IMG/VR virus record: IMGVR_UViG_3300000101_003937
Span: 3,463 to 27,301 of that record
DNA from: a virus
DNA: 23,839 bases
Strand: one strand, 5' to 3'
The translations under genes and the position numbers were made by a program. Each line of letters opens with the position of its first letter. Positions within the stretch are counted from its first letter, which is position 1. Below, one piece after another: positions 1 through 9,800 of this stretch. The notes beneath the pieces are model-generated. The model saw only the letters and a list, made by a program, of their open reading frames with translations. It made no database searches and had not been told where the DNA came from.

Positions 1-635
1 ACACAATAGTCTGTTCTAAATAATTTATTTGGAAAATTATACAAGTACTGATAAAAATCATAGTTGTCAGCAACATGAGCCCATGTATCAAAAAACATTT
101 TACTAAAGTCGCTACGGTCAAAATATACAACTGTACTCCACCACATTTTAATTCCTGCGTCATATAAGAAGCGTTCTTCGTTTGCTGGTAGTTCATTTCT
201 AATTGTAGTTGCATTGTCAAACATAGATACTGGGTAATCACTATCAAAATATTTTAACAGTACGTCTGTCTTTACAATATAATCAATATCAAGTAATAAT
301 GTTTTTTCAAATGGACTATACTCATATATTTTATGTTTGTTGCTATTATTAAATTGTGCTTTAAATTCTGTCCAAGGGCTATCAAAATGTCGTCTATGAT
401 TTGATCGCATTTCGTCGTTAGTGATTATAATATAATCAAATACTTCGCTGACTAATTGTTTGGGTTGACTTTCCTCTAGCCAGCTCGCCGAGCCTTCATC
501 AGTGATCAAACACACTGGTAGTTTTAGATTTTGTTTAGCATACTTACCAGCAGCAAGCGCCATCTTTACATAGTCTAGTTGATCATTGTTGTAAGCAAAA
601 AAGCAAATGCCTCTTGGTTCTAGAACTTCTTCCAT
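1..635 (-). CDS. Glycosyltransferase-like protein (partial, N-terminal 211 residues)
   Basis: The gene runs off the left edge, so only its first 211 codons are seen. The start is an ATG at 635 that overlaps the stop of the preceding gene by one base (TAATG), so it is probably translated by coupling; the ribosome site is weak. The N-terminus (about residues 8-46) reads like an alternating strand-helix Rossmann-type start, with ICFFAYNN and LPVCLITDE. Residues 108-121 (SPFEKTLLLDIDYIV) contain a DXD motif, D116-I-D118, in the hydrophobic setting typical of GT-A nucleotide-sugar transferases, where it binds the metal and the sugar nucleotide. It lies next to fibre genes, so it may modify a virion protein or a host surface sugar, but acceptor and donor cannot be told. 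The fold call is by motif and pattern; no family was confirmed. Confidence 0.6.
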   Translation of the reverse strand, partial: MEEVLEPRGICFFAYNNDQLDYVKMALAAGKYAKQNLKLPVCLITDEGSASWLEESQPKQLVSEVFDYIIITNDEMRSNHRRHFDSPWTEFKAQFNNSNKHKIYEYSPFEKTLLLDIDYIVKTDVLLKYFDSDYPVSMFDNATTIRNELPANEERFLYDAGIKMWWSTVVYFDRSDFSKMFFDTWAHVADNYDFYQYLYNFPNKLFRTDYC

Positions 636-982
636 TACCAGTCCATTATTTTCTTAATGTTACGAGCTTTCTTTATTTTTTCATTTTCAATATCAAATTC
701 TGTAGTAGCACTAGTGTATGCATCAACAAGTTTTTCTAATAATTCTTTTAAGTTTTTTACTGTAATAGGATTATTTTTGCTATCAATTAAAATAGAACTC
801 TTATGACCTAGGTCTATTAATGTTTTAGTGAATGCTATTGTTTCGTGATTAGCAATAAACACACCGCCTAAGTGATGTACAATTTGTAGTTGTGCAACTC
901 TATTCCTAATATTTCTTTTCTGATTATTGATCGTTAAAGCATAATTACTAAAGTCTAATGCCTTTTCGAGTCTTTCGTCCAT
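635..982 (-). CDS. Hypothetical 115-residue phage protein
   Basis: I do not recognise a function. The protein is charged and mostly helical by eye, with a lysine-rich C-terminus (ENEKIKKARNIKKIMDW), no membrane segment and no cysteine. Small proteins of this general look (N-terminal ALDFSNYALTINNQ, a central short beta part with SILIDSKNNPITV, helical end) occur in marine T4-like phages; that is from memory and unverified. The ATG at 982 is preceded by a good AAAGGAG site and by a double promoter, making it the first gene of a new transcription unit. Its stop overlaps the start of the glycosyltransferase-like gene by one base, so the two are probably made together. Confidence 0.75.
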   Translation of the reverse strand: MDERLEKALDFSNYALTINNQKRNIRNRVAQLQIVHHLGGVFIANHETIAFTKTLIDLGHKSSILIDSKNNPITVKNLKELLEKLVDAYTSATTEFDIENEKIKKARNIKKIMDW

Positions 983-995
983 AGAATACTCCTTT

Positions 996-1013
996 ATTAT
1001 ATATGTATATAAT
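996..1013. repeat. Perfect 8-base inverted repeat around the -10/start region
   Basis: Minus strand reads ATTATATA-CA-TATATAAT, two exact 8-base arms with a 2-base centre. It begins inside the -10 box and ends just before AAAGGAG (995-989). It could be an operator or a weak RNA structure near the ribosome site. In AT-rich DNA such TA-rich palindromes can also arise by chance. Confidence 0.5.
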
Positions 1014-1037
1014 ACACTATTTAGTTTGTTTTGTCAA
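1009..1037 (-). promoter_or_regulatory. Sigma70-type promoter for the 115-residue/glycosyltransferase unit
   Basis: On the minus strand TTGACA (1037-1032) is a perfect -35 box. It is followed by a 17-base spacer and TATTAT (1014-1009), one mismatch from the -10 consensus. A start near 1002 would give a leader of about 20 bases that contains the AAAGGAG ribosome site. This is the only near-perfect host-type promoter seen at a gene junction in the window. Host-type promoters serve early genes in T4-like phages, so this pair of genes may be expressed earlier than, or in addition to, the late tail genes. The timing is inference. Confidence 0.7.
1017..1024 (-). promoter_or_regulatory. Late-promoter-like box CTAAATAG inside the sigma70 spacer
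   Basis: CTAAATAG (1024-1017) resembles the T4 late consensus TATAAATA and shares the 12 bases TAAATAGTGTAT with the late-type box at 3866-3858. T4 late promoters start roughly six bases after the box, which here gives a start near 1012 and a leader of about 30 bases with the AAAGGAG site. The box lies in the spacer of the sigma70 site, so the two promoters would compete for the same DNA. Confidence 0.5.
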
Positions 1038-1043
1038 TGGGGT

Positions 1044-2276
1044 TTATGGATTTTTAGTATATCGATATCCACTATCGAACGTCCAATTAGTTGAACCATC
1101 AATGAAGTCTTCTAATTGCTCACCAGCTGCAGCATCTACTTCTGTCCAACCAGAGTCTAATGCGATATCGGGTGCTGACCTGGCAATAAACTGCACAGCT
1201 GGATTGCTTCCTACTGTCATATAAATGCTTCCATTATTATCTGATGTTCCTGGCGTTGTGGATGGTTGTGCGTATCCTGAAGTTAGTGTTATAGCTGCAG
1301 TAATATCATAATCATCATCAACATCTTCAATTAATATAACTTTTACATATACGTTGAACTTTCCACCTTGTTCGTCTGCTTTTAATTTTAATCTAATTCT
1401 TCTACTATTGTATTCACTTTCTAAGTACACTGTTGCAGTGTCACTTGAAACATATGCAAACACACCAGCATCAAGTATAGTTTCAAATGTTGGTGTAGCT
1501 GAATATAATATTCCAGTGTAGAATCCTTTGTTAATTCCACTTGTAGTAATTACATCATACACAGCATCTCCTACTACTTTACATGCTTCGGCTCCAATTC
1601 TAATACTATCAAACTGATCAAATATTTGTTGCCAAACTTGGTTACCAGCAGTACCACCTGCAGCCATACTTAATTCTAATGTTAGCTCACCACCTGCATT
1701 AAAAAAGTATCTTGCTTCGTTGTAATTGTTAAATTCAAATTTATGAACTATTTCTAAATCCTGTGACCAGTTGCTAGTGCTAGTTGTTTGTAATACACTT
1801 GTGTTTAAGTTTAACCAATCAGTTTTATATTTGTTAGTGTTTAATGTTTCTATTTTAGTAGACACATCGTTGAACAATGTCTTAGTAATTAAACTACCTT
1901 GTATATCTACTGATCGAGTTGATAATGGATATAATCCATATGTTGGTGTTGTTGGGTTATCTTCTTTATGATATAATCCTGCATTTACTTGAGCAATAAG
2001 TTGATTCATATCATCAATTGTTACTTTTGTGCCTTCAGTAACTGCACCAGTAGTTGGGTCTTTGAAAAATGCTTGTGGTGTAGGACTAATACTTGCAGCC
2101 GTTTGTCCCCATCCAAATCTTCTATCGTCTGATCCTGTACTGTGGTTTGTATCAAACGTGTATCCTCCATTAACTGGATCATTCCAATACTCGTTATAAT
2201 ATGTTACCAACTCATTTAAATGATCAGCTTCAATAAACTTGATGTTTGGATCAGTAATGTTTGGCTGTGGACCCAT
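1044..2276 (-). CDS. Virion structural protein, probable tail-fibre or baseplate accessory (410 residues)
   Basis: The protein looks like a family of marine T4-like virion proteins. Its N-terminal 105 residues contain two spaced, related helices, IEADHLNELVTYYNEY (about 15-30) and IDDMNQLIAQVNAGLYH (about 87-103). Each is of the form hydrophobic-x-(A/D)-D-(H/M)-N-x-L and they flank a Gly/aromatic stretch (FGWGQTA). The rest is beta-rich and Thr/Ser/Gly-rich, with a typical NEARYFFNAGGELTLEL segment near residue 187. There is no transmembrane segment or catalytic motif. Its ATG abuts the stop of the upstream fibre gene with no gap and has a GGAG site, so it is co-translated with it. It probably acts in host recognition or in the distal tail, by position and composition. 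The exact location in the virion cannot be read. Confidence 0.7.
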   Translation of the reverse strand: MGPQPNITDPNIKFIEADHLNELVTYYNEYWNDPVNGGYTFDTNHSTGSDDRRFGWGQTAASISPTPQAFFKDPTTGAVTEGTKVTIDDMNQLIAQVNAGLYHKEDNPTTPTYGLYPLSTRSVDIQGSLITKTLFNDVSTKIETLNTNKYKTDWLNLNTSVLQTTSTSNWSQDLEIVHKFEFNNYNEARYFFNAGGELTLELSMAAGGTAGNQVWQQIFDQFDSIRIGAEACKVVGDAVYDVITTSGINKGFYTGILYSATPTFETILDAGVFAYVSSDTATVYLESEYNSRRIRLKLKADEQGGKFNVYVKVILIEDVDDDYDITAAITLTSGYAQPSTTPGTSDNNGSIYMTVGSNPAVQFIARSAPDIALDSGWTEVDAAAGEQLEDFIDGSTNWTFDSGYRYTKNP

Positions 2277-3242
2277 TTACTTTACTCCAACTATTACTTC
2301 TATTATGCCTGTGTTGTTTCCTGGTTTACTATCTAACGCTCTACCAACTACATGTCGCCAATTCAATTCATCTACATTGTGTTCTGATTGACCATGTCCT
2401 GGTACATTGCTACTAATAATTCTGTCGCCTCGTTTTATTGGGCCAGTTACTTTACATGGTACCCTTCCTAGTAATGCTACACCAACCACTACACCTTGTA
2501 ACTTACTATTCATAAGTAATGCAGGATCTGTTGTAACCACACCAAACACACTTGGATCTTTTTCGTGTACTGTTTGTGTTACTTCTGTATCCAATGTGTC
2601 TTTGACCATTATTAGTGTGCCGGGTTCGTAGTTTTCATCACTTGTATAAAGCTCTGCCACGTCAGCGTATTTTGCCGATGTTGCTGTTCCATGAAACTGC
2701 ATATTTTTTGATGTTACTGTAACTAAGTTGATACCAGCTTTAATAGTTGCTACATTAGTTGCGTCAGTTGATACTGTGCCTGCACCGTCATTTCTAAACC
2801 ACTTATGTAATGGATCACTGTAATGAATTTGCCAATCTGTATCTTCTGAACTTGCTAGTGAGACTGGAGTTGAGTTTGCTCTTTGTATTAATACATTTCT
2901 GAATACAGGAACTCCTACTGTCCATGTACTATCTTTTACTGCTACTAAACCTGTTGATGGATCTAGTGTAAGCCAAGCTCCCTCATGTCGTATGTATAAA
3001 ATTTCATCCGATGGTTTCCACCACAGTTGTCCTTCGACTGGATTAAGTGGAGCAGTATCACTTGCAAAATTTTCTAATAAGTTTACAGAGTTCTGTGCAA
3101 TAGTTTCACCATATCCAACATAGTACTTTCCTACTAATGCCAACGAAGTATCGGTTGTATTTAACCCATCATCATTAACATCAAAAGCTCCGCCATTGTA
3201 TCCATCATTTATTGTTCCGTGTTTACTAATATTGTATGCCAT
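2277..3242 (-). CDS. Tail-fibre-like protein with N-terminal T4-type fibre domain (321 residues)
   Basis: Residues 33-78 carry the pattern TSLALVGKYYVGYGETIAQN followed by LLENFA, P-N-P and GQLWW. This pattern is characteristic of fibre proteins in marine T4-like phages. The middle is repetitive beta. From about residue 187 a compact C-terminal domain begins (SAKYADVAELY, PGTLIMV, FGVVTTDPALLMNS, GRVPCKVTGPIKRGD, GIIEVIVG). I recognise it as a recurrent C-terminal domain of phage and prophage tail proteins, possibly a chaperone or tip domain, but its function is not certain to me. It lacks the S74 endosialidase-chaperone signature. The start at 3242 has an AGGAG site and lies 3 bases after the previous stop. 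It probably forms trimers in a host-binding fibre. Confidence 0.78.
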   Translation of the reverse strand: MAYNISKHGTINDGYNGGAFDVNDDGLNTTDTSLALVGKYYVGYGETIAQNSVNLLENFASDTAPLNPVEGQLWWKPSDEILYIRHEGAWLTLDPSTGLVAVKDSTWTVGVPVFRNVLIQRANSTPVSLASSEDTDWQIHYSDPLHKWFRNDGAGTVSTDATNVATIKAGINLVTVTSKNMQFHGTATSAKYADVAELYTSDENYEPGTLIMVKDTLDTEVTQTVHEKDPSVFGVVTTDPALLMNSKLQGVVVGVALLGRVPCKVTGPIKRGDRIISSNVPGHGQSEHNVDELNWRHVVGRALDSKPGNNTGIIEVIVGVK

Positions 3243-3245
3243 ATG

Positions 3246-3839
3246 TTATACTCCTGCTCTGATTCTTATTGTGTAAAGAATCTCTAATCGTCTGTTATTA
3301 CTTTTTTGGATAGGGTGGAATATTAAATGAGTTAAGTATGATCCCGACTCTGTCATTAAACCAATTTCATCAAATACAAAACTGTCTGGATCATCAAAGT
3401 CCGATGCGTTGTCTGTTATTGGTCCACTTGAATCTGGTTCGTCATAATCTAATATAACTTTACATTCTAGGTCCGTGTATGGTTGATTACTTGAATCGTT
3501 TACAGTGAAGGTTACATCTTTTTGCAACGGTGTTACTGAAGCATCGCCACCTATACTTGTTGGACTAGGACTATATAATCCTGTACTAACTGCACCAGAT
3601 ACCTTTGCATCCTTGTATGTAACGTTTCCGTTTACGTCTAATGTTGTACCACCATAGCCAAATGCTAATTTGTCTATAGCAAATGTAGTATCGCCTTTCA
3701 GTGCATTTGCTACTGCTAATGCAAAGTTTTGAAAGTTTATTGCGTTGTATTTGTCAAGTAGAACTTTGCCCGAATCAGCATCTCTGATTAGAACGTGTCC
3801 TTCTACCTTAACGTTTGAGTTGTCGTTTAATGTTTTCAT
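3246..3839 (-). CDS. Virion structural protein (197 residues), fibre-module member
   Basis: Begins with MKTLNDNSNVKVEGHVLIRDADSGKVL, then NAINFQNFALAVANAL, a pattern I associate with small structural proteins beside fibre genes in marine T4-like phages. The remainder is beta-rich with acidic loops (YDEPDSSGPITDNASDFDDPDS) and ends in hydrophobic strands (HLIFHPIQKSNNRRLEILYTIRIRAGV). There is no enzymatic motif, signal peptide or membrane helix. It is the first gene after the giant gene and has its own late-type promoter box and two AGGAAT-type ribosome sites. It therefore leads the three-gene fibre unit 3839-1044. The role is inferred from position; the exact protein family is not named. Confidence 0.7.
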   Translation of the reverse strand: MKTLNDNSNVKVEGHVLIRDADSGKVLLDKYNAINFQNFALAVANALKGDTTFAIDKLAFGYGGTTLDVNGNVTYKDAKVSGAVSTGLYSPSPTSIGGDASVTPLQKDVTFTVNDSSNQPYTDLECKVILDYDEPDSSGPITDNASDFDDPDSFVFDEIGLMTESGSYLTHLIFHPIQKSNNRRLEILYTIRIRAGV

Positions 3840-3857
3840 ATTCCTATTCCTTATACA

Positions 3858-3866
3858 CTATTTATG
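3858..3866 (-). promoter_or_regulatory. Late-type promoter box CATAAATAG before the fibre genes
   Basis: CATAAATAG (3866-3858) matches the T4 late consensus TATAAATA at 7 of 8 positions. It lies in the 44-base gap after the giant gene. A start about six bases downstream of the box would leave a leader of about 14 bases containing AAGGAATAGGAAT just before ATG 3839. That is a normal late-promoter layout. Confidence 0.65.
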
Positions 3867-3883
3867 CATTTCATTAAATAGCA

Positions 3884-6800
3884 TTATAATTCAATTCCCT
3901 TGCCAAACGTTTGCAACTCTTGTGCCTGTGTTGACCCTGGACTATTTAAAATTGTATCACTTAATTTATTATATTGATAATCGTTTGCATCTACAATACC
4001 TGTATATTCATTTACTGTTCCTACATCTCTATGAACTCTTTCTACTTGTTTTATATTTGCAAACGTAAGTTGTGTTTTGTCAACTTGTATTATTGAATCT
4101 CCAACACTTGCTAGCACTTTAAATGTTCCTGCTAGTTCTCGTTTTGTGATTCCCAATGTAGTACTGTCTACTACACTATATTCTATTAGCTCACCGTTTA
4201 CATAAGCAATACCAACATTATCAAATGCTGTTGTACTTGCTACAGTTATAGTTGTGCTATCTAATGTTAAAGGAGTAGTTGCAATAGTTGTTTCTTTTGC
4301 TTCTGTTAATGCGTAAGCACTAACAGTTCCATTAACATTACGTATGTGTGCAAATGTTCTTGAAGTGCTTGCATGTGTACTACCCGAAGCATTTGTCTGA
4401 ACATTTATTCTTAATAATTCTAGTGGTCTAACTTCTACTAAACTATTTCTGTTGTGTCCTTCATTTGTATAATTAAAATATGCTGGATCAACTTTTGGAG
4501 ATAATTTTGCAACTACACTATCATTGTTTAGTGGAGCAGTAACAAATGTTATTACTTGTCCTGCAATGCTCCAAGTATCTGTTGATTGCAGTATATTGTT
4601 TATTGTAATGTCTATTTCATATGTTACTCCTACATTAACATCTTGAGTTAATGTAAATGTATTTGCAGTTCCATCGCCTGTGAATGTTTGTGTTATAGGA
4701 TTACTAATTTCTGTATTGCCAAACCCAATGCCACTAACAGTATCTGTACTAGCATGGTCTGTAGTGAACCCACCACCATCGTATGTTGTAGCAGCAGTTT
4801 CATTCCATTCTGATTCTCCTTGTATTGTTACTGAAGGATAACCAAACACAGTATCAATATCAAATGGCTTCATAATTATTTTTGTAGTTGGAGATTCTGT
4901 TAACGTTAATCCAACTTCATCCATAGTAGTATTTCTCATAACCACAGTACTTGCTTTAGTATGGTAAGGTTTAATTTCTTGTATGTATCCTAGTACATTA
5001 TTAATTTTGTTTCTTGTATATTTTCTAGTAACTGTATCAAGTGTATTAGTAAACTCTAATTTGATATATGTTGTTTTTCTAATCCAATTTGTTTGTTCAA
5101 ACGTACTTAGTATGTAATGTATTACACTAAAGAAGAATGTATTCATTTTATCTGTGTTATATGAAACAAAGATGTCTTTGTGCAATGCTTCTATAATTAT
5201 TTCCCAATATCCTGCAATGTCTGCCGCATCATATAATCCCGAATCAAAGGACATAGAATCCCATCCACCAGTAGTAGTTAATAATTTTTCATCAAATGCT
5301 ATTGTGCCATTTTTCTTAAACACAAGTTCCCAAAGATTGGTATCAGTGTTATATGCATATGTTTCACTTGTATTAAGTTGCAATGCATCATTAAATACTG
5401 TCATTTTAACTACATGATGATAATCTAAATCAATTGAATCTAAATCCGAATACGCAGTAATAAATCTTGTATGATTTAATGTACCCGAGTATGATGCAGA
5501 TTTATAATCTGTATATTTCCATAAATTAGATGGAAAATTGTGTGCAACAAGTGTATTGTCCCATTTACCTAAGTACTCGCCTATTAAGTTAATGTTCTTT
5601 AATAACATATTAATTGTAATGATTGCATTTCTTCTTGCGTCAGTTATATCATTGAACCAGCTTTGTCCAATAGATAAATCATCTCCGTACTTGTTAAATT
5701 TATGTAATGTCTGATATGGAATTTTATTTGAGTTTGCATCTCTGCCACCAAAGTTCATTTTCATTCCACTTATGTAGTATTCAGGAATAGTATCACTGTC
5801 TTGTGCTATTACTGTCCATTCGTTATGAGATTTAAATTTGTCTCCGGCTTTATTAATTTGTAGCACAGTATTTTTATCTTCAACATAATAGTTAATATTG
5901 TCTATAATAAATTCTTTATCACTTATAACTGCAAACCAGCTAACTCCACTTCCAGTTGGGTCTTTGATAATATTTTCAACATCATATGCTGACAACGATC
6001 TATCATCTGAGATAGTTGTTTTGTTTTTAACCCAGTAATAATAAACAGTATCATATGAAGAAGTTTGTGTATTCCACTCTTCAATTGTTGTATAATAATA
6101 TTGTGTTTCTTTAGCTACCTGGTTGTATATAGAATATGCTACACCTGTAGCAACTGTACCAAATATCTCTTTGCCAAGTTTAACTGCTTCTGCATAATCA
6201 TCTGGAGCCACATTTGATTTAATCCATTCCCATACTGCTATTTCACTTCCAGGATACAACTGACCCCACAATGCAGATTTGTAAAATGAGTCACCCTGAT
6301 CGTAATCGTAATATCTTACTTTACTTATATCCCACCATCGTGTTCCTACTTGCTCAGGACCCCACGCAGCATCTTTGTCTAATAATTGTGTAGTGTCTGT
6401 TGAGGTATTATAAATTGCGTTATCATTAAAATTATTATAGTCTATATTTTTCTGTGCAATACCTGGTAATATTTTTCTCATTGGGTCCCATACTTCTAAC
6501 TGAACCTTAGCTTTGTTTTCTGCATGATTATAAATTACTATACTATCGATATCTTTATTTGTTGGCCTTTGTAGTGTCTGTCTTACTAATCCCTTACCTA
6601 CTTTGCTTGTTTCTGTTAGTATCTTCCAATCATACACATATGTTCCTTGTACGCCGTTTTTATCATTAACAAATAACATTGTATTAATTGGTAAGTTCCA
6701 ATGTGCCGTTAGTGCTGCCTCATCTACTTGTGGTGTATTTAAAAATCTTGTTGTTACTAGAGGCATTACTGAAACTGCATTACCGCATGCTTCAATATAT

Positions 6801-9800
6801 TCATCTATATAAAATACTTTATTAGTTGATCCTAATTTTGTTACTTTGTGTATACCATCAATGGTTGGTGTTGTAGTTGTATTTAATAGCTGTACATAAT
6901 CGCCAACACTTAACCCATGTGGTTCGTTTGTTGTAACTTCAGCATCATTTCCATCCTTACTAGATCGCCCTGCACATATTCCACAGTCTGACCCATCAGA
7001 ACTTTTAGTATATAATGGTGTATCTATTATTTGTGTAACTGTTCCTGTGCCCGATACTGTTGTACCAGTGGCTGTAAATCTAGTTAATACTGTATTAACG
7101 GATGCGCCTAGTGATGTAAAGTCTGTAGTCCCTACAGAACTGATTCTATAATCTTTGCCTATTACTAATGGAAGTGACAATCCTGTGTCAGGGTCTACAT
7201 GTGCTACACTAGATTTACGTAATGTTGTTTGTAATACATTCCATCCATAAAATTTTGTTGTAACTGTTTCTCTCGATTCAATTTCAAAATCACTATCATC
7301 TGTTATTTGTATATTGTAAATTGCAGGATCTTCGCTATTAATTGAAGTAGTTCCAAACTGTGCTGGATTCCAAACGTTTGCAACATTAACATCACTTGAC
7401 GTAATTGTTCCTGTTTCTAAACCTGCTATACTGTTAAAGTCTGTGTCGCCCATTGCTAAACTAGAACCTGTTGATGTTATTCGGATTGCTTGCCCAAATA
7501 CTGAAATTGTTACTTCGGTAATACCATTATTAACAAGTTCGGTTGCTATAGCATTCTTGGCACCTGTTGCGTCCATTGTTGTAGGAGTAGATACTCCTAC
7601 AGAAGTATATGTTCCTGGTGTGGCTGTATCACCTGGCAATCCCAAGTAAGTTAGAATATTAGTAGAGCCACCTAGTACTAAAGTTTTGTTGTTACTGGTA
7701 TTATTTGTTTTTGTAAGAACTAAATTTCCGCTACTTTCTGATGCAGTAATACTTACTAGGTTTGTAGCACTAGTGTTATTAATTTGTGTTACAACATCTG
7801 CTACTGTTAATGGCTGTGGTACTAAAGCGTTTGATGTTTCTTGTCCCTCTACTAAGTTACCAGTTGTTGGATATCCCAAATCTGCGTTGTCTGGATTGTC
7901 TTTTAATGTAATACTGTTTTCTGGATCTGCGTCTTGATATACAAATTCCATACTTTGTGTAACAATTCCATTAACAATAGAAGTTGTATTAACTGTTAAG
8001 CCAGATATATTATAAGCATCAATGTGACTCTTAATTTCACTAGCATTCATTGTTAATGGTGTGTGTGCTAAAGTAACAACAATATTAGATGTTCCTGTTC
8101 CTGGTGCAGATGTAAAAGTAACTGTTTGTCCAGTCTGAGAATAGTCAGCTGGCTCGGCTTGAGCTACACCGTCGACATCAATACCGTTAATAAAAAATCC
8201 ACCTGACGTTAATGACTGGCTTATAGTAAATGATGTTGTAGTTGTATCACCATTAAAGTTCTCAGTTATCTCGCCTGGTGTTGTATCAAAGTCTATTGGA
8301 TATTCTGTGTCAGTTGTAACTGTGTTGTTGTTAGCATCTAGTGTTGTGTTTCTAACAACAAAAGTAATATTTTTATTAGTAACTGGGTTAAGTTCTGCTG
8401 GTCCACTGTCTGCAATTAGTCTTGCAGGTCCTGTAACTGATGTAACATATTCGTCTTTGTCAAATATAATTGACTCTCCGTTTATTGTTAATGATTCCGA
8501 ATCAGTAAATGCAGTAAAACTTGATCCTGTTGCTATTATGTCTGGGTATACTGTGACTTGATTTTGTAATTCAAATTCCGGCATACCAGCAAGGTTAACT
8601 TTTGTTCCATATGGGAATGTTGGAGATGTTGTTAGTCCAGTTTCTTGTATAATATCTGTTACTTCTGTTAGCCCAGTAAAGTCAACACTACATTGCCATA
8701 GTTCGCCTTGATATCTAACTTTATCACCTTTCTTATAACTTGTTGTATTATTCCACGTTGGTATATTTGCATATTCGGCTGTGCTATTAAACACGTCACT
8801 TAAATAACTTGAATTTAGTACTTGGTAGTCTGATTCATTTCTCAATAACTCACCACCAGTAAGTATGTCGTTATCTGCATAAGCATAATCAACTGTATCA
8901 AATGTAATTGATTTATTGTTGACAATTTTATTGTCTGTTGCTATAATTACATTAGCCTCTGTATTAGAAGTATTTAATGATATAGTTTGAGGAGATGAAA
9001 TAATGTCACCCGATACAATTTCAATTTCAAGTGGGTCTTCAAAGTCGTCGTTGCCTAATGTAGACTGTCTAAACATGTATTCTTCAAATGCAGAAACTGT
9101 TGTTTCTCCGTTGTCGAGTATGTTAGATTTCCCTACATGTTCAACTGCACCACGTGTACCTTTTTCTTTTATTACACCCTGATGATAGTTAGTAAGTACG
9201 TTTTCGTTAATACCCAGGTTGCTAAGAAGTTGTCCTTCTGCATTTCCTATTGTTAAATCTTTTGCTTTTGAAAACGATTTGTTAAAATGGTCAACATCAG
9301 TTCTATATAAATTGTCAATGCTTTCTACTGCACTATCAAAGTTTTGGACAATGTAATCGCCCATAATTAAATAGCCAGGAGCTTTCTTTTCACCTGTCCA
9401 GTTTTGAGTTCGTTGTCCAGTAACTAATAAACGCACTGGTCCATTATTCTTAGTGTCATCAAAAATAGTGACTCCAAGTTTTGTTTTGTTTTCAAAAATT
9501 ATAATATGTTCATAATCTAAAATAGCACTAGTAATACTTCCAATAAAACTTTTGTCTTTTGTTTCAACTGAAACTGTTCCATCAATACGTTTAATACCTA
9601 AATCACTGTTTTCTATTTTCTTACCATTTTGTAATAAAATATTATTACTGTTATATTCTAATTGATTATATTCATACACATGTCCAGTGTCTGGTGTGAA
9701 TGATATTTCTCTACCAATTTGTAAAATATATCCTTCACCCTCTTTGGCAGTCAATGCCCAACCAACAAAGTCAGTAGCAGAACTATCGCCATCATATGTA

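Noticed and set aside
3840-3883. Rho-independent terminator after the giant gene
   Set aside because: No GC stem followed by a T-run is present on the coding strand. The gap is explained by the promoter box and ribosome site.
3745-4068. Plus-strand open frame of 107 codons across the end of the giant gene and the fibre promoter
   Set aside because: It is antisense to two well-supported genes, rich in Leu/Tyr/Ile as expected from the complement of AT-rich coding DNA, and has no ribosome site. The other plus-strand frames of 65-104 codons are rejected on the same grounds.
6960-6990. CxxC pair (DCGICAG) in the giant protein as a metal site
   Set aside because: Only one pair is present, with no second pair or His nearby to complete a zinc site. 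It lies in a Ser/Gly/Asp-rich linker.
7122-7138. Inverted repeat TCTGTAG-TCC-CTACAGA
   Set aside because: A 7-base stem inside the codons of the DWTxLGA module copy 2 with no T-run and no gene boundary; not a terminator and probably codon coincidence.
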